Positions 17,619 through 25,214 of a stretch of 64,000 nucleotides of DNA are shown here, in pieces; position 1 is the first letter of the stretch, and each line of letters begins with the position of its first letter. The stretch is from the NCBI GenBank assembly GCA_026393855.1, contig JAPKZJ010000020.1:1-64000 (forward strand), in the 5' to 3' direction. Source of the DNA: Candidatus Aminicenantes bacterium. GTDB lineage: Bacteria > Acidobacteriota > Aminicenantia > Aminicenantales > UBA4085. Made by a program: the position numbers and the translations under genes. Below the pieces are notes generated by a model. That model was not told where the DNA came from. It saw nothing but the letters and a program-made list of their open reading frames with translations, and searched no databases.

Positions 17619-19726
17619 GGCCTGTACTCTCCCCCGGGCTCGGCCAAGATCGGCAGGTAAACTGAGAACTCGCTCCCCTTCCCGCCTTCGCTCCGCGCCT
17701 CGACCCGGCCGCCATGGGCTTCGACGATGTGCTTGACGAGGGTCAGGCCCAGGCCGCTTCCGCCCGCGCCGCCGGACAGATCGTTTCCGCCGCGGTAGAA
17801 TTTGTCGAATATCCGGGGCAGGTCCGCCGGGGCGATCCCGCTGCCCTTGTCGGCGATCCGGAGAACGGCCCAGCCGTTCTCGATCGAAAGACGGATGCCG
17901 ACATCCTTCTCGCGCGGCGAGAATTTTATGGCGTTGCTTAACAAATTGACGACGACGCTGGCCATCGCTTCGCGGTCGAACCGCACTGCCGGACAATCGG
18001 CTGTGATCTCCTCTCGGATTAAAAAGCCTTTCTTTTCCAGGTGATAGCGATAGGAGGCCACGGTTTCCCGCACCACGGTCGCCAGGTCTCCAATCCGGAA
18101 ATCGAATTCCTTCCGGCCCATCTCGATCCTGGAAAAATCAAGAACATTGTTGATCAGATGGGACAGCCGTTCGCTCTCCTTGGCGATGATCTTCAAAGCA
18201 TCCTTCTTTTCCGGATCGCCCAGGTTCGGCTTTTGCTCCAAAGTCTCGGCATACAGCCGAATGAGGGTCAACGGCGTCTTGAGCTCGTGGGAGATGGTAT
18301 GGACGAATTCCGTCTTCCGGGCCGTGAGCTGGGCTTCGCGGGAAATATCTCGGACCACCAAGCCGGCGCCCAAGGCCATCAACCCGACCACGATCAAAAT
18401 GAGCAGCCCATAAAAGACGTTTTCCCGGACAGCGGCCCGGTCGAAATCGAGCATGGCGGGCTGGGAAACAATCAGCTTGAACGGCAGCGGAAATTCGCGA
18501 AACGAAAACGAGATCGTGCCCGCCGCGGGCGCGGGAAGACCCGCGGATTCTCCCTGTCTCTCGGAGAGAATGTCTTTTCCCGCTCGATCCGTGAGGCTCA
18601 CCGTCACGCCGGAGCTTTTGTCCAGGCCTTCCATGGCTGATGGAACAATGCGCTTTAATAGCGATTCGGCGTCCCAACACACTCCGGCGATCATCGGGCC
18701 TCCTGCGCCCGAGCGCGGGGCAGGCGCGAAGGAAACGAGACAGGAACCGTTTTCGCCCGGCAGAAATAAGCGTCCCGGACGGTCCCGGGAGATAGAAGGA
18801 TCGAGGGCGGACGCTTCCTTGATCCGGAGCACGACCGAGGTTTGGAGAAGGTCGCGAAATCGCAGATCCTCCAGGAATCCGGTCGCGCGCTCCTTCACCT
18901 GCTGATAGGACTTTTCGAGATCCGGGTTAAGGTGCCCCTTGATCCGCGGCTCGAGGATGGCCTCGATCGCGAATCGGAAAAAGTGATAGCCGGCCAGATC
19001 GAGCGGCCAGGCCCCCTCATCCATTTTTCGCCTCAGCTCGATCAGGCCGGAGAGCCTGCGATCCTCGTTCCCCCGTAGTCCTTCGATGTCCGCGCTGCGC
19101 ATCGCGGCGATGATCCCGAAGGGATGGCCGGAGGCATCCGTCAGCCGCCCGTACTTGGCGGCCAATTCATCGAAGTCCGCAAGAGCCCCCGCATAGTCCC
19201 GGAGCGCGATCCGGCACCGGCCTCGGGCCATCCGGGCCAGGGCCCGGCACCGGTCCGAGGTCGAGGCCGCGGCCGCTTTTCCGTACAACTCGGCGGCCAG
19301 CCGAAAATCCTTTCGTTGGAATTCCGCCTTCTCCGCTTCGGTCCAATGGCTTCCGCCCGCTCGACCATCCGCCCCCTCGGAACAGGAGAACGGAGCTTCA
19401 TCTTTCTCGGCGATTTCCGGATTCAGGATCCTAAAATCGGCGTCGAGAAGGAATACCCGGCCCGCGGCCGCGTCGGAGGGGGCGTCCTTGCCTCCGGCCA
19501 GCCTGTCCCGTTCCAAGCCGCGAATCCTGTCTTCAATGGACTTCAGGGCCGCTTCGCCGGAAAGAAAGAGGCTCATGCCGTAGAGCTTGCGGGCCGCGTC
19601 CCGGCGTCTCGAGAGGGAAGTGAACCCCAGATACCCGACAACGAGCGAAGGGAGGATGGCGGAGATCAAGACGATCCATACGATCCTGCGCCGTCCGGAT
19701 GCTTTCCGAGTGACTGAGGTCGCCAC
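17615..19726 (-). CDS. Membrane sensor histidine kinase of cassette 2
   Basis: Protein of 703 aa, beginning at GTG 19726; no ATG precedes TM1. TM1 (IVWIVLISAILPSLVVGYLGF, ~14-34) is followed by an extracytoplasmic region of ~390 residues with TPR-like helices (RKDFRLAAELYGKAAAAS, ALARMARGRCRIALRDYAGAL). TM2 lies near 435-455 (NVFYGLLILIVVGLMALGAG). HisKA carries the His in TISHELKTPLTLIRL, and HATPase_c has NLLSNAIKFSPRE, DKGSGIAP and GLGLTLVKHIVEAHGG. The kinase core is of the PhoR/WalK type and differs most from the other three. The putative mRNA start lies ~20 nt upstream, with a weak GGGAA as SD. The signal is unknown. Confidence 0.92.
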   Translation of the reverse strand: MATSVTRKASGRRRIVWIVLISAILPSLVVGYLGFTSLSRRRDAARKLYGMSLFLSGEAALKSIEDRIRGLERDRLAGGKDAPSDAAAGRVFLLDADFRILNPEIAEKDEAPFSCSEGADGRAGGSHWTEAEKAEFQRKDFRLAAELYGKAAAASTSDRCRALARMARGRCRIALRDYAGALADFDELAAKYGRLTDASGHPFGIIAAMRSADIEGLRGNEDRRLSGLIELRRKMDEGAWPLDLAGYHFFRFAIEAILEPRIKGHLNPDLEKSYQQVKERATGFLEDLRFRDLLQTSVVLRIKEASALDPSISRDRPGRLFLPGENGSCLVSFAPAPRSGAGGPMIAGVCWDAESLLKRIVPSAMEGLDKSSGVTVSLTDRAGKDILSERQGESAGLPAPAAGTISFSFREFPLPFKLIVSQPAMLDFDRAAVRENVFYGLLILIVVGLMALGAGLVVRDISREAQLTARKTEFVHTISHELKTPLTLIRLYAETLEQKPNLGDPEKKDALKIIAKESERLSHLINNVLDFSRIEMGRKEFDFRIGDLATVVRETVASYRYHLEKKGFLIREEITADCPAVRFDREAMASVVVNLLSNAIKFSPREKDVGIRLSIENGWAVLRIADKGSGIAPADLPRIFDKFYRGGNDLSGGAGGSGLGLTLVKHIVEAHGGRVEARSEGGKGSEFSVYLPILAEPGGEYRP

Positions 19727-19753
19727 GTCTGATTCCCGGGCCGAATCTTAACA

Positions 19754-19800
19754 AATATCTCCACGCAAATGTCAAAACAGTGTAAAAGATTGTCTAACCA
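19754..19800 (-). promoter_or_regulatory. Cassette 2 operator-promoter before the kinase gene
   Basis: Units TGTCAAAACAG (19770), TGTAAAAGAT (19781) and TGTCTAACCA (19791) on the + strand are nearly identical to the propeller-gene site 2.9 kb away. The -10-like GATATT (19754-19759) is exactly 10 bp downstream of the block in the direction of transcription. Confidence 0.68.
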
Positions 19801-19818
19801 CGGCGGCGAAAACGACGA

Positions 19819-19923
19819 GGCAGGCGCGGCGGCAGGGGCCCCAGCCTTGGGCTGGGGATCCTTTCCGCCGCACTCGCCCGTGGATACAACTCACGGGCGA
19901 GTGCCGACACCTCGACGCCTGCC
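19819..19923. repeat. Structured intergenic element with nested hairpins
   Basis: Outer arms GGCAGGCG (19819-19826) and CGCCTGCC (19916-19923) enclose two strong hairpins. One is CCCCAGCC / GGCTGGGG (19839-19857, 3-nt loop). The other has 13-bp arms beginning GCACTCGCCCGTG (19870-19882 with 19892-19904). The 3' border, CCTGCCCCGCTTTCAGCCCCCACC, recurs with one change at 9707-9730 beside the terminator of propeller gene 1. This suggests a dispersed REP-like or terminator-derived element in the 354-bp gap between the propeller 3 gene and kinase 2. No coding potential is seen in the gap. Confidence 0.55.
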
Positions 19924-19979
19924 CCGCTTTCAGCCCCCACCTCTTGGCGGCAACATCAAACCCTTTGTCCTGAGCCTTA

Positions 19980-20036
19980 ATACTACCGCCCCAATGTCAG
20001 GATCGTATACGCATTATTGTCAGGATTGTGTTTGAT
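19980..20036 (-). promoter_or_regulatory. Orphan operator-promoter resembling the cassette 4 propeller site
   Basis: TGTCAGGATCG (19995) and TGTCAGGATTG (20018) are spaced 23 bp, with TATACGCATTAT between them. This closely follows the site before propeller gene 4 (TGTCAGGCC, TATGCGCGTTAT, GGTCATGATTG, same spacing). TAGTAT (19980-19985) is 9 bp from the block. It lies 45 bp beyond the stop of propeller gene 3, where a kinase promoter would be expected, but the next gene (kinase 2) is 250 bp away and has its own site. Confidence 0.55.
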
Positions 20037-20080
20037 TTTGGCTAATACGGCATCCCGGACGGCAGGGGATCGGTTCTCGG

Positions 20081-22183
20081 CTACTTCCCGGCTTTCGCCG
20101 GCGGCAGGAAGTTTTCCATGGCCCAGATCTCCCTGACGGGCTTTCCGGACGTGAAGACGATCCGCCGGCCGTCCGGGTGCAGCTGCAGATCACGGAACTC
20201 CATGCCTACGTTGATCTTCTTGGCTTCTCCACCCACCGTATCCGCTTGCCACAGCTCGCGTTTCTCGTCTTTGGTCCCGCTGGCCGTTCTTTTGACGAAC
20301 AGGATGCTCTTGCCGTCAGGAGCCCAGGCATGCCTGGCGAAAGTTTCGAGCTTTCCCAGGAGAAGATCCCGTGGTTCACCGCCCGCCGTTGGAACGATCC
20401 GTATGACGTACCTCTGCTCCGCCAGACTATCCGCCGTGCTGAAGGACAGATATCTCCCGTCGGGTGAGACCGCCATGCCGCCGATATCCAAGATGCCCGC
20501 GCCCGGGTTCCGGTAGAATTCTTTTTCCTGTCCGGTCTCCAGGTCATACTTGATGATCGGCGTCAGCTTTTTAATCCATTGAAAATGGACATAATAAACC
20601 GACTTCCCGTCGGGCGAAACCGCAAAATCCTTGATCAATGAATCCGACCAACCGCTTCGGGCCAAAAGAGTCTGCTTGCCGGTTCGGATGTCGATTTTGA
20701 AAAGGCCCTGGTTTGTCGCGTCGCCCATCGTGGCAAACACCGCACCGCCGTCCGCCGCCCAATGCATCCTCCAGAAGGAGCCGGTGGCCAGCGGGATTTC
20801 CCGCTCTTCTCCCGTCTGTTCGGAGCGAAGGCACAGGAAGTACGAGCTTTGGGACGCAGTCCCCGCAAGGCGTTCCGAAACATAGGCCAGGAATTTGCCG
20901 TCGGAGGACCATTCCGCAGAGGAGTTGGCGCCGACCACGCGCTGGGGGACTTTCTTCGGCAGCGCGGCAACGATCCCCTTGGCTAGATCCAGGGAGCCCT
21001 CAAAAACATCAACGACGTTGACCCCGAGGCTATAATAAAAAGAGCCCCCGTCGGCAAATCCCAGGGGCGATATCTGTCCGATATCTTTCCTGACCAGGGT
21101 CGGCTCGCCTTGAGGCTTCCCATCAGCGACGGTAAGGGCCCAGGCATCCTGCGTTCCTGTCCGGTTACTCGCAAAGAGGACCGTGTTAGTTCCCGGCACC
21201 CAGCCGAGGAGCTGATCGTCGGCGGAATGCTTGACTAGCGGGAACGCCTGTTTTCCGTCTATGGAATATATGAAAATATCGCGTTCCGGAGACCCATCCT
21301 TCGGCCGGTTGTCATAGACAATGAATTTCCCGTCCGCGGAATAGCCTGCATCCCAAGACGATGAAGAGATCGGCTCTTCAGCCGAGCCAAGGGTCGTCAA
21401 CGAACCATCGGCCACAGAAACCAAGGCCAGCCTCTCGGGCTTGGAGCCATCCTTGGGAACAACGGCAAGAATGGACCTGCCGTCGGGGGACCAATCCAGT
21501 GGCCAGACCGGTCCCAAAATTCGGGGCTCGGATCCGTCAATTCCGATGATCCTCAGCTCAAGACCGGCGTCTTTGGTCATCCAAGCATAAGCGATCTTTT
21601 TTCCGTCAGGAGACCACGTCGTATCCAGGGCCATTTCGGAAGTCGACCAGTTCCCCTTGCTGGTCAGCCGCCGCATCCGCCCGCTCGCAGCTTCCCAAAG
21701 GGCCAGATCGCCTGAATCGGGGTCCATCATGGAAAGGTATCGGCCATCCCGAGAAGGCGATTCGGAGCCGGCCCGACCGGAACCCGGACCTGACCAGACT
21801 CTCCGAATCGTCATCTCCGCGCCGGCCGTCCGGCTGGACGTTCCGGCCAATACGGCCAGCCGGGACCGCGCGGCCTGGGCCTGTTCGGACTGGTCCGCAT
21901 ATTGCCGCACGAGCTGCTCATACGCGCTGCGCGCTTCCCGTGTGTCCGTATCGCCGAGCTTCTCATAACACTGGCCCATCCGCAGCAGGGCGGTCGCAAC
22001 CGTGGCCCGCCCGGTGCCGGGCTGAGCGGCGATCTTCCTGTACAGCTCGATGGCGCCTTTCAGATCGCCCTCCACGACCTCTTTGTTGATCGCGGATTGG
22101 AGCTGCAGATTGTTGCGGTCGCTTTGCGGACCGCCCAGCAACAGTGTCGCACCCATCATCATGGCCAACAAAAGCTTGTTCAT
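20081..22183 (-). CDS. Exported TPR-beta-propeller (TolB/PD40-like) protein of cassette 3
   Basis: Protein of 700 aa, with GGAGGTGG 4 bp before ATG 22183. A short signal peptide (MNKLLLAMMMGATLLLGG) precedes TPR-like helices at ~25-115 (LKGAIELYRKIAAQPG, ALLRMGQCYEKLGD, AYEQLVRQYADQSEQ). The PD40 propeller at ~125-690 contains SPDGKKIAYAWMTKDAG, SPDGRSILAVVPKDG, VLFASNRTGTQDAWAL and SPDGRYLSFSTADS. The tail is IWAMENFLPPAKAGK. It is closest to propeller 4 in the TPR part (MGQCYEKLGD in both). Exported, probably periplasmic; no catalytic motif is visible. Confidence 0.9.
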   Translation of the reverse strand: MNKLLLAMMMGATLLLGGPQSDRNNLQLQSAINKEVVEGDLKGAIELYRKIAAQPGTGRATVATALLRMGQCYEKLGDTDTREARSAYEQLVRQYADQSEQAQAARSRLAVLAGTSSRTAGAEMTIRRVWSGPGSGRAGSESPSRDGRYLSMMDPDSGDLALWEAASGRMRRLTSKGNWSTSEMALDTTWSPDGKKIAYAWMTKDAGLELRIIGIDGSEPRILGPVWPLDWSPDGRSILAVVPKDGSKPERLALVSVADGSLTTLGSAEEPISSSSWDAGYSADGKFIVYDNRPKDGSPERDIFIYSIDGKQAFPLVKHSADDQLLGWVPGTNTVLFASNRTGTQDAWALTVADGKPQGEPTLVRKDIGQISPLGFADGGSFYYSLGVNVVDVFEGSLDLAKGIVAALPKKVPQRVVGANSSAEWSSDGKFLAYVSERLAGTASQSSYFLCLRSEQTGEEREIPLATGSFWRMHWAADGGAVFATMGDATNQGLFKIDIRTGKQTLLARSGWSDSLIKDFAVSPDGKSVYYVHFQWIKKLTPIIKYDLETGQEKEFYRNPGAGILDIGGMAVSPDGRYLSFSTADSLAEQRYVIRIVPTAGGEPRDLLLGKLETFARHAWAPDGKSILFVKRTASGTKDEKRELWQADTVGGEAKKINVGMEFRDLQLHPDGRRIVFTSGKPVREIWAMENFLPPAKAGK

Positions 22184-22200
22184 CTTCCACCTCCGCGAAT

Positions 22201-22259
22201 AGTGTACGCGGCGCTGATCAGAGTCGAATCGGAGATCGATCTGATTTCGGTCTGAGTTT
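22201..22259 (-). promoter_or_regulatory. Cassette 3 operator-promoter before the propeller gene
   Basis: Four 11-bp units on the + strand: GATCAGAGTCG, AATCGGAGATC, GATCTGATTTC and GGTCTGAGTTT (22216-22259). The pattern is RTCNGA every 11 bp, as in the cassette 3 kinase site. TACACT (22201-22206) lies 9 bp downstream of the block, and the start codon is at 22183. Confidence 0.65.
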
Positions 22260-22265
22260 GCGCGG

Positions 22266-22940
22266 TCAACCGTCGAAGCGGTATCCTTGGCCGCGCACGC
22301 TCACGATGTAGCGGGACACATTGGGAACCGGTTCGATCTTCCGCCTCAGGTTCATGATGTGATTGTCGATGACCCGATCGGTGGGGCTGCTGTCGGGCCT
22401 CCAGACCTCGTCCAACAGCCGTTCCCGGGTCAGGAGGCGGCCGCGCCGGCGGATGAACGTCGCGAGTAGCTTGAACTCCAGCGGGGTCATGTCCAGGGCC
22501 GCGCCCGCGCGGCGCACTTCGGCGCGCGTGAGGTCCACCTCCACATCGCCGAACCGGTAGACCTCCGGGGCCTCCTCGGAGGCGCGGCGGAGGATCGCTT
22601 TGACCCGGGCCCGCAGCTCGAGCGGGCTGAACGGCTTGGTCACATAGTCATCCGCGCCCAGCTCCAGCCCGAGAACCTTCTCGGCCTCCTGGGCCTTTGC
22701 GGTGAGCATGATGATCGGAGTGCGGATCCCCGCGTGCCGCAGCTCCCGGCAAACCGCCAGCCCGTCCTTGCGCGGGAGCATCAGGTCGAGAAGGATCAGA
22801 TCGAAGGCCTCCCGGCCGGCGCGCCGCAAGGCGGTTTCCCCATCCCCGGCTACCTCCACGGCATAGCCCTCAAGCTTGAGGTCGTTCTTAAGCCCCAGGG
22901 CGATGGCGGGCTCGTCTTCGACGACGAGAATCTTGGCCAT
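22266..22940 (-). CDS. OmpR/PhoB-type response regulator of cassette 3
   Basis: Protein of 224 aa. The receiver has D9, phosphoacceptor D52 (LILLDLMLPRKDG), MLTAKAQEAEKVLG and TKPFSPLELRARV. The winged helix at ~125-222 has LTRERLLDEVWRPD, TDRVIDNHIMNLRRKIE and SVRGQGYRFDG. ATG 22940 follows the kinase stop by 3 bp with GGGGAG as SD. It is more similar to regulator 4 than to 1 or 2. It is predicted to bind the RTCNGA-type repeats at 24954-24997 and 22216-22259; the latter begins 6 bp after its stop codon. Confidence 0.95.
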   Translation of the reverse strand: MAKILVVEDEPAIALGLKNDLKLEGYAVEVAGDGETALRRAGREAFDLILLDLMLPRKDGLAVCRELRHAGIRTPIIMLTAKAQEAEKVLGLELGADDYVTKPFSPLELRARVKAILRRASEEAPEVYRFGDVEVDLTRAEVRRAGAALDMTPLEFKLLATFIRRRGRLLTRERLLDEVWRPDSSPTDRVIDNHIMNLRRKIEPVPNVSRYIVSVRGQGYRFDG

Positions 22941-22943
22941 GGC

Positions 22944-24929
22944 TCACTCCCCTTCGGGCAACCGGACCGTGAAGGTGCTCCCCTGGCCGGGCCGGCTGTC
23001 CACCGTGATGTCTCCCCCGTGGGCGTTCGCGATCTGGCGCGCCATGGCCAGCCCCACGCCCGCTCCGCGGATACCGGCGGTCTTCGCGGCAGTACCCCGG
23101 ACAAATCGTCTAAAGATCAGCTTCTGTTCGCTCTCCGAAATCCCCAGACCCTGGTCGCGCACCCGGATCACCACGCGCCGGTCTTCTCGGCCCAGCTCCA
23201 CGCGAATGGGGGAGCCGTCGGGAGAGTACTTGACGGCATTGTCGAGGAGGTTGCTGATCACGCAGCCGAGCGCCGCGGGGTCGGCGCGCAGGCGCGGCGC
23301 CGAACCGTCGGTGTGCATGGCGATCCTGCCCCCGTTCGCCCCAGCGTCGCGCCGAAATTCCTCGATCACGGAGCGCAGCCACTCGGTCGCATCCAGCGGC
23401 TCGAAACGGAAGGGCATCTCGCCGGCTTCCAGGCGGCCGAAGGTCAGCAGCCCCTCGACCAGCCGGTGCAGGCGCTCACTGGCCTGGGCCAGGGCACGGT
23501 AGTATTCCTGGCGGTCTTCGTCACTTTCCACCCGCCCGCTCACCAGCAATTCGCTCAGCTGCCGCAGCGCGGTGATGGGGGTGCGGAACTCGTGGGAGAC
23601 CGAAGCCACGAAATCCGATTCCAGCCGCGCCACCGCCACCTCGCGGGACGCCGCGCGCCCGATAAAATACGCTCCAGCCAACACCAGCAGGAACAGGGTG
23701 GCGAGCCCGGTCACAACGAGCCGCCTCGCCGCCCACCCGGCCGTGGCCGCGCCGCCCGCCGAAACGGCGTGCAGAGTCCAGGGAAGCTGCGCGGAGGAAG
23801 CCAGGCGCACGGCCTGGGCTTCGCTTCCGTTCGGCAGCCGGCCCGACACGGCCCGGCCGTCGGAATCGGTGAGGACGACACGCGCATCGAAACGGCCGAG
23901 CGTCGGCAGAAGCGGCTCCAGCCATTGCGATTCCAACGTGCGCCGACCCAAGGCAAAGACCGCCAGACGTTCGGGCGTGCCCCGCCACGCCAGCAGCACC
24001 GGCTGGTCGGCCTGCCAGAAAATACGGCGGCCGGCGATGGTGTCTTCAGCGCGGCGAAGGGACCGCCATTCTGCCCACATCGATCCGGCGGCCGCCGACG
24101 CAGCCAAGGCCTCGGCCGGTTCCAGCGAGGTCAGGCCCATCCCTCGGCAAGCCTCGCTCAAGTAGAAGTCGTAAGCGGCCCGATCGATGCGCCACTTGCC
24201 GCCTCGAAGCGCTGCCGACAGCGCCGCCGCCTCTCGCCGCGCCGCTTCCACGTCCTTCTGCTTTTCGAACGCGAGCAGGCGCGCCTCCCGGGCCACAAGC
24301 TCCGCCGGCAAACCCGCCACGGGCGTCGATCCGGCCCGGGTCAGCTCGTCGTAGGCGGCCAAGGCTTCGGTCGCCAGCCCGCTTTTCCACAAATTCCGCC
24401 CGAGGCGGGCTTGGGCTTCGGCGCGGACGGCGGGGTCAGCGTGGCGGGCCAGCGGACGCAAGGCGGCGACGGCCTTGGCATAGTCCTGCTTCTGGAACTC
24501 CAAAGCTTCCGCGGCGGCAAAAGCGGGGTGCCCCGCCGCCGGCGTTGTCGGGGTGTTCGGGTAAAACAACAGCCGGTGCTCCGGGTAACATTCCAAGTCG
24601 TTCGGACGGATGATCAAGAGCAGGCTGTCTTTGGGCAGTCCCGCAGCGTACTCCGCAGCCTGCGCGCGCAGCTGGGCGGCAGCCGCCGTGCTCAGACGCA
24701 TCAAGCGGCTTTCGAGCTGGGAGAGGTTTTTTTGCAGGGCGGCGACGGCCAGGTCCGCGGCATTCTCCCGCTTCTCCTCGAGGCGCTGTCCGGCCAGAGC
24801 GCGGTCCTGCCGCATCAGCTGCCAGCCCATCCAAGCCAGGGCCGCGACCAGCAGGAACGTGATGGCAAAAAACATCACCAACAGGCGCGAGCCGGGCCGG
24901 AGCCGGGCTTTTCGGGCTTTCAGCGGCAT
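22944..24929 (-). CDS. Membrane sensor histidine kinase of cassette 3
   Basis: Protein of 661 aa. TM1 is at ~15-35 (LLVMFFAITFLLVAALAWMGW). An extracytoplasmic region of ~350 residues holds TPR-like helices (EALEFQKQDYAKAVAALRPL, QARLGRNLWKSGLATEALAAY). TM2 lies near 400-420. HisKA has the His near residue 446 in SVSHEFRTPITALRQL. HATPase_c has NLLDNAVKYSPD, DQGLGIS and GAGVGLAMARQIANAHGG. A TATAAT ends only 8 bp before ATG 24929 and no SD is visible, so the mRNA may be nearly leaderless. It should phosphorylate the regulator encoded 3 bp downstream. Confidence 0.92.
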   Translation of the reverse strand: MPLKARKARLRPGSRLLVMFFAITFLLVAALAWMGWQLMRQDRALAGQRLEEKRENAADLAVAALQKNLSQLESRLMRLSTAAAAQLRAQAAEYAAGLPKDSLLLIIRPNDLECYPEHRLLFYPNTPTTPAAGHPAFAAAEALEFQKQDYAKAVAALRPLARHADPAVRAEAQARLGRNLWKSGLATEALAAYDELTRAGSTPVAGLPAELVAREARLLAFEKQKDVEAARREAAALSAALRGGKWRIDRAAYDFYLSEACRGMGLTSLEPAEALAASAAAGSMWAEWRSLRRAEDTIAGRRIFWQADQPVLLAWRGTPERLAVFALGRRTLESQWLEPLLPTLGRFDARVVLTDSDGRAVSGRLPNGSEAQAVRLASSAQLPWTLHAVSAGGAATAGWAARRLVVTGLATLFLLVLAGAYFIGRAASREVAVARLESDFVASVSHEFRTPITALRQLSELLVSGRVESDEDRQEYYRALAQASERLHRLVEGLLTFGRLEAGEMPFRFEPLDATEWLRSVIEEFRRDAGANGGRIAMHTDGSAPRLRADPAALGCVISNLLDNAVKYSPDGSPIRVELGREDRRVVIRVRDQGLGISESEQKLIFRRFVRGTAAKTAGIRGAGVGLAMARQIANAHGGDITVDSRPGQGSTFTVRLPEGE

Positions 24930-24937
24930 CGCGAAGA

Positions 24938-24997
24938 ATTATAGCCCCGCTCCGGTCTGAAGGCTATCTCGCTTCGGTCAGGATTCAGTCAGATTGG
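24938..24997 (-). promoter_or_regulatory. Cassette 3 operator-promoter before the kinase gene
   Basis: Four 11-bp units on the + strand: GGTCTGAAGGC, TATCTCGCTTC, GGTCAGGATTC and AGTCAGATTGG (24954-24997). A perfect TATAAT (24938-24943) lies 10 bp downstream and the -35 position is occupied by the first unit. This is the clearest example of PhoB-like promoter geometry in the array. Confidence 0.72.
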
Positions 24998-25007
24998 CTT
25001 CGGCCGG

Positions 25008-25058
25008 CTACTTGGCGGTTTTCGCCGGAGGCAGGAAGTTCTCCAGAACCCAGAGTTC
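25008..25058 (-). pseudogene. Seventeen-codon tail of a lost cassette propeller gene
   Basis: The minus strand reads ELWVLENFLPPAKTAK and a stop. This is the conserved C-terminus of the cassette propellers (LWVLENFLPPAKAGK in cassette 2). The frame upstream hits a stop almost at once, so only the tail survives. It sits directly before the kinase 3 operator, exactly where a complete propeller gene would end (compare the gene ending at 14780, just before the kinase 1 operator). The 156 bp between it and the ATPase gene show no other feature. Confidence 0.75.
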
Positions 25059-25214
25059 GCCCCAAACGCATCAGCGCGCCGGCCCGGATCAGAGAATCCT
25101 TCGAGAGTGCCAAGGCGCGGAAAACGGCGGCCGCAGCTTAGAGCGAGGCATCCCTTCCTCCCCGGATCGCTATGGCTCGATTATAGCCGCAAGGCCCGTC
25201 TTTGCCATACAGGA

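Noticed and set aside
22734-24944. Long plus-strand open frame of 736 codons antisense to kinase 3
   Set aside because: Composition is rich in Pro, Gly, Arg and Gln with no domain, and it mirrors a complete kinase on the other strand. It is a product of high GC in the third codon position.
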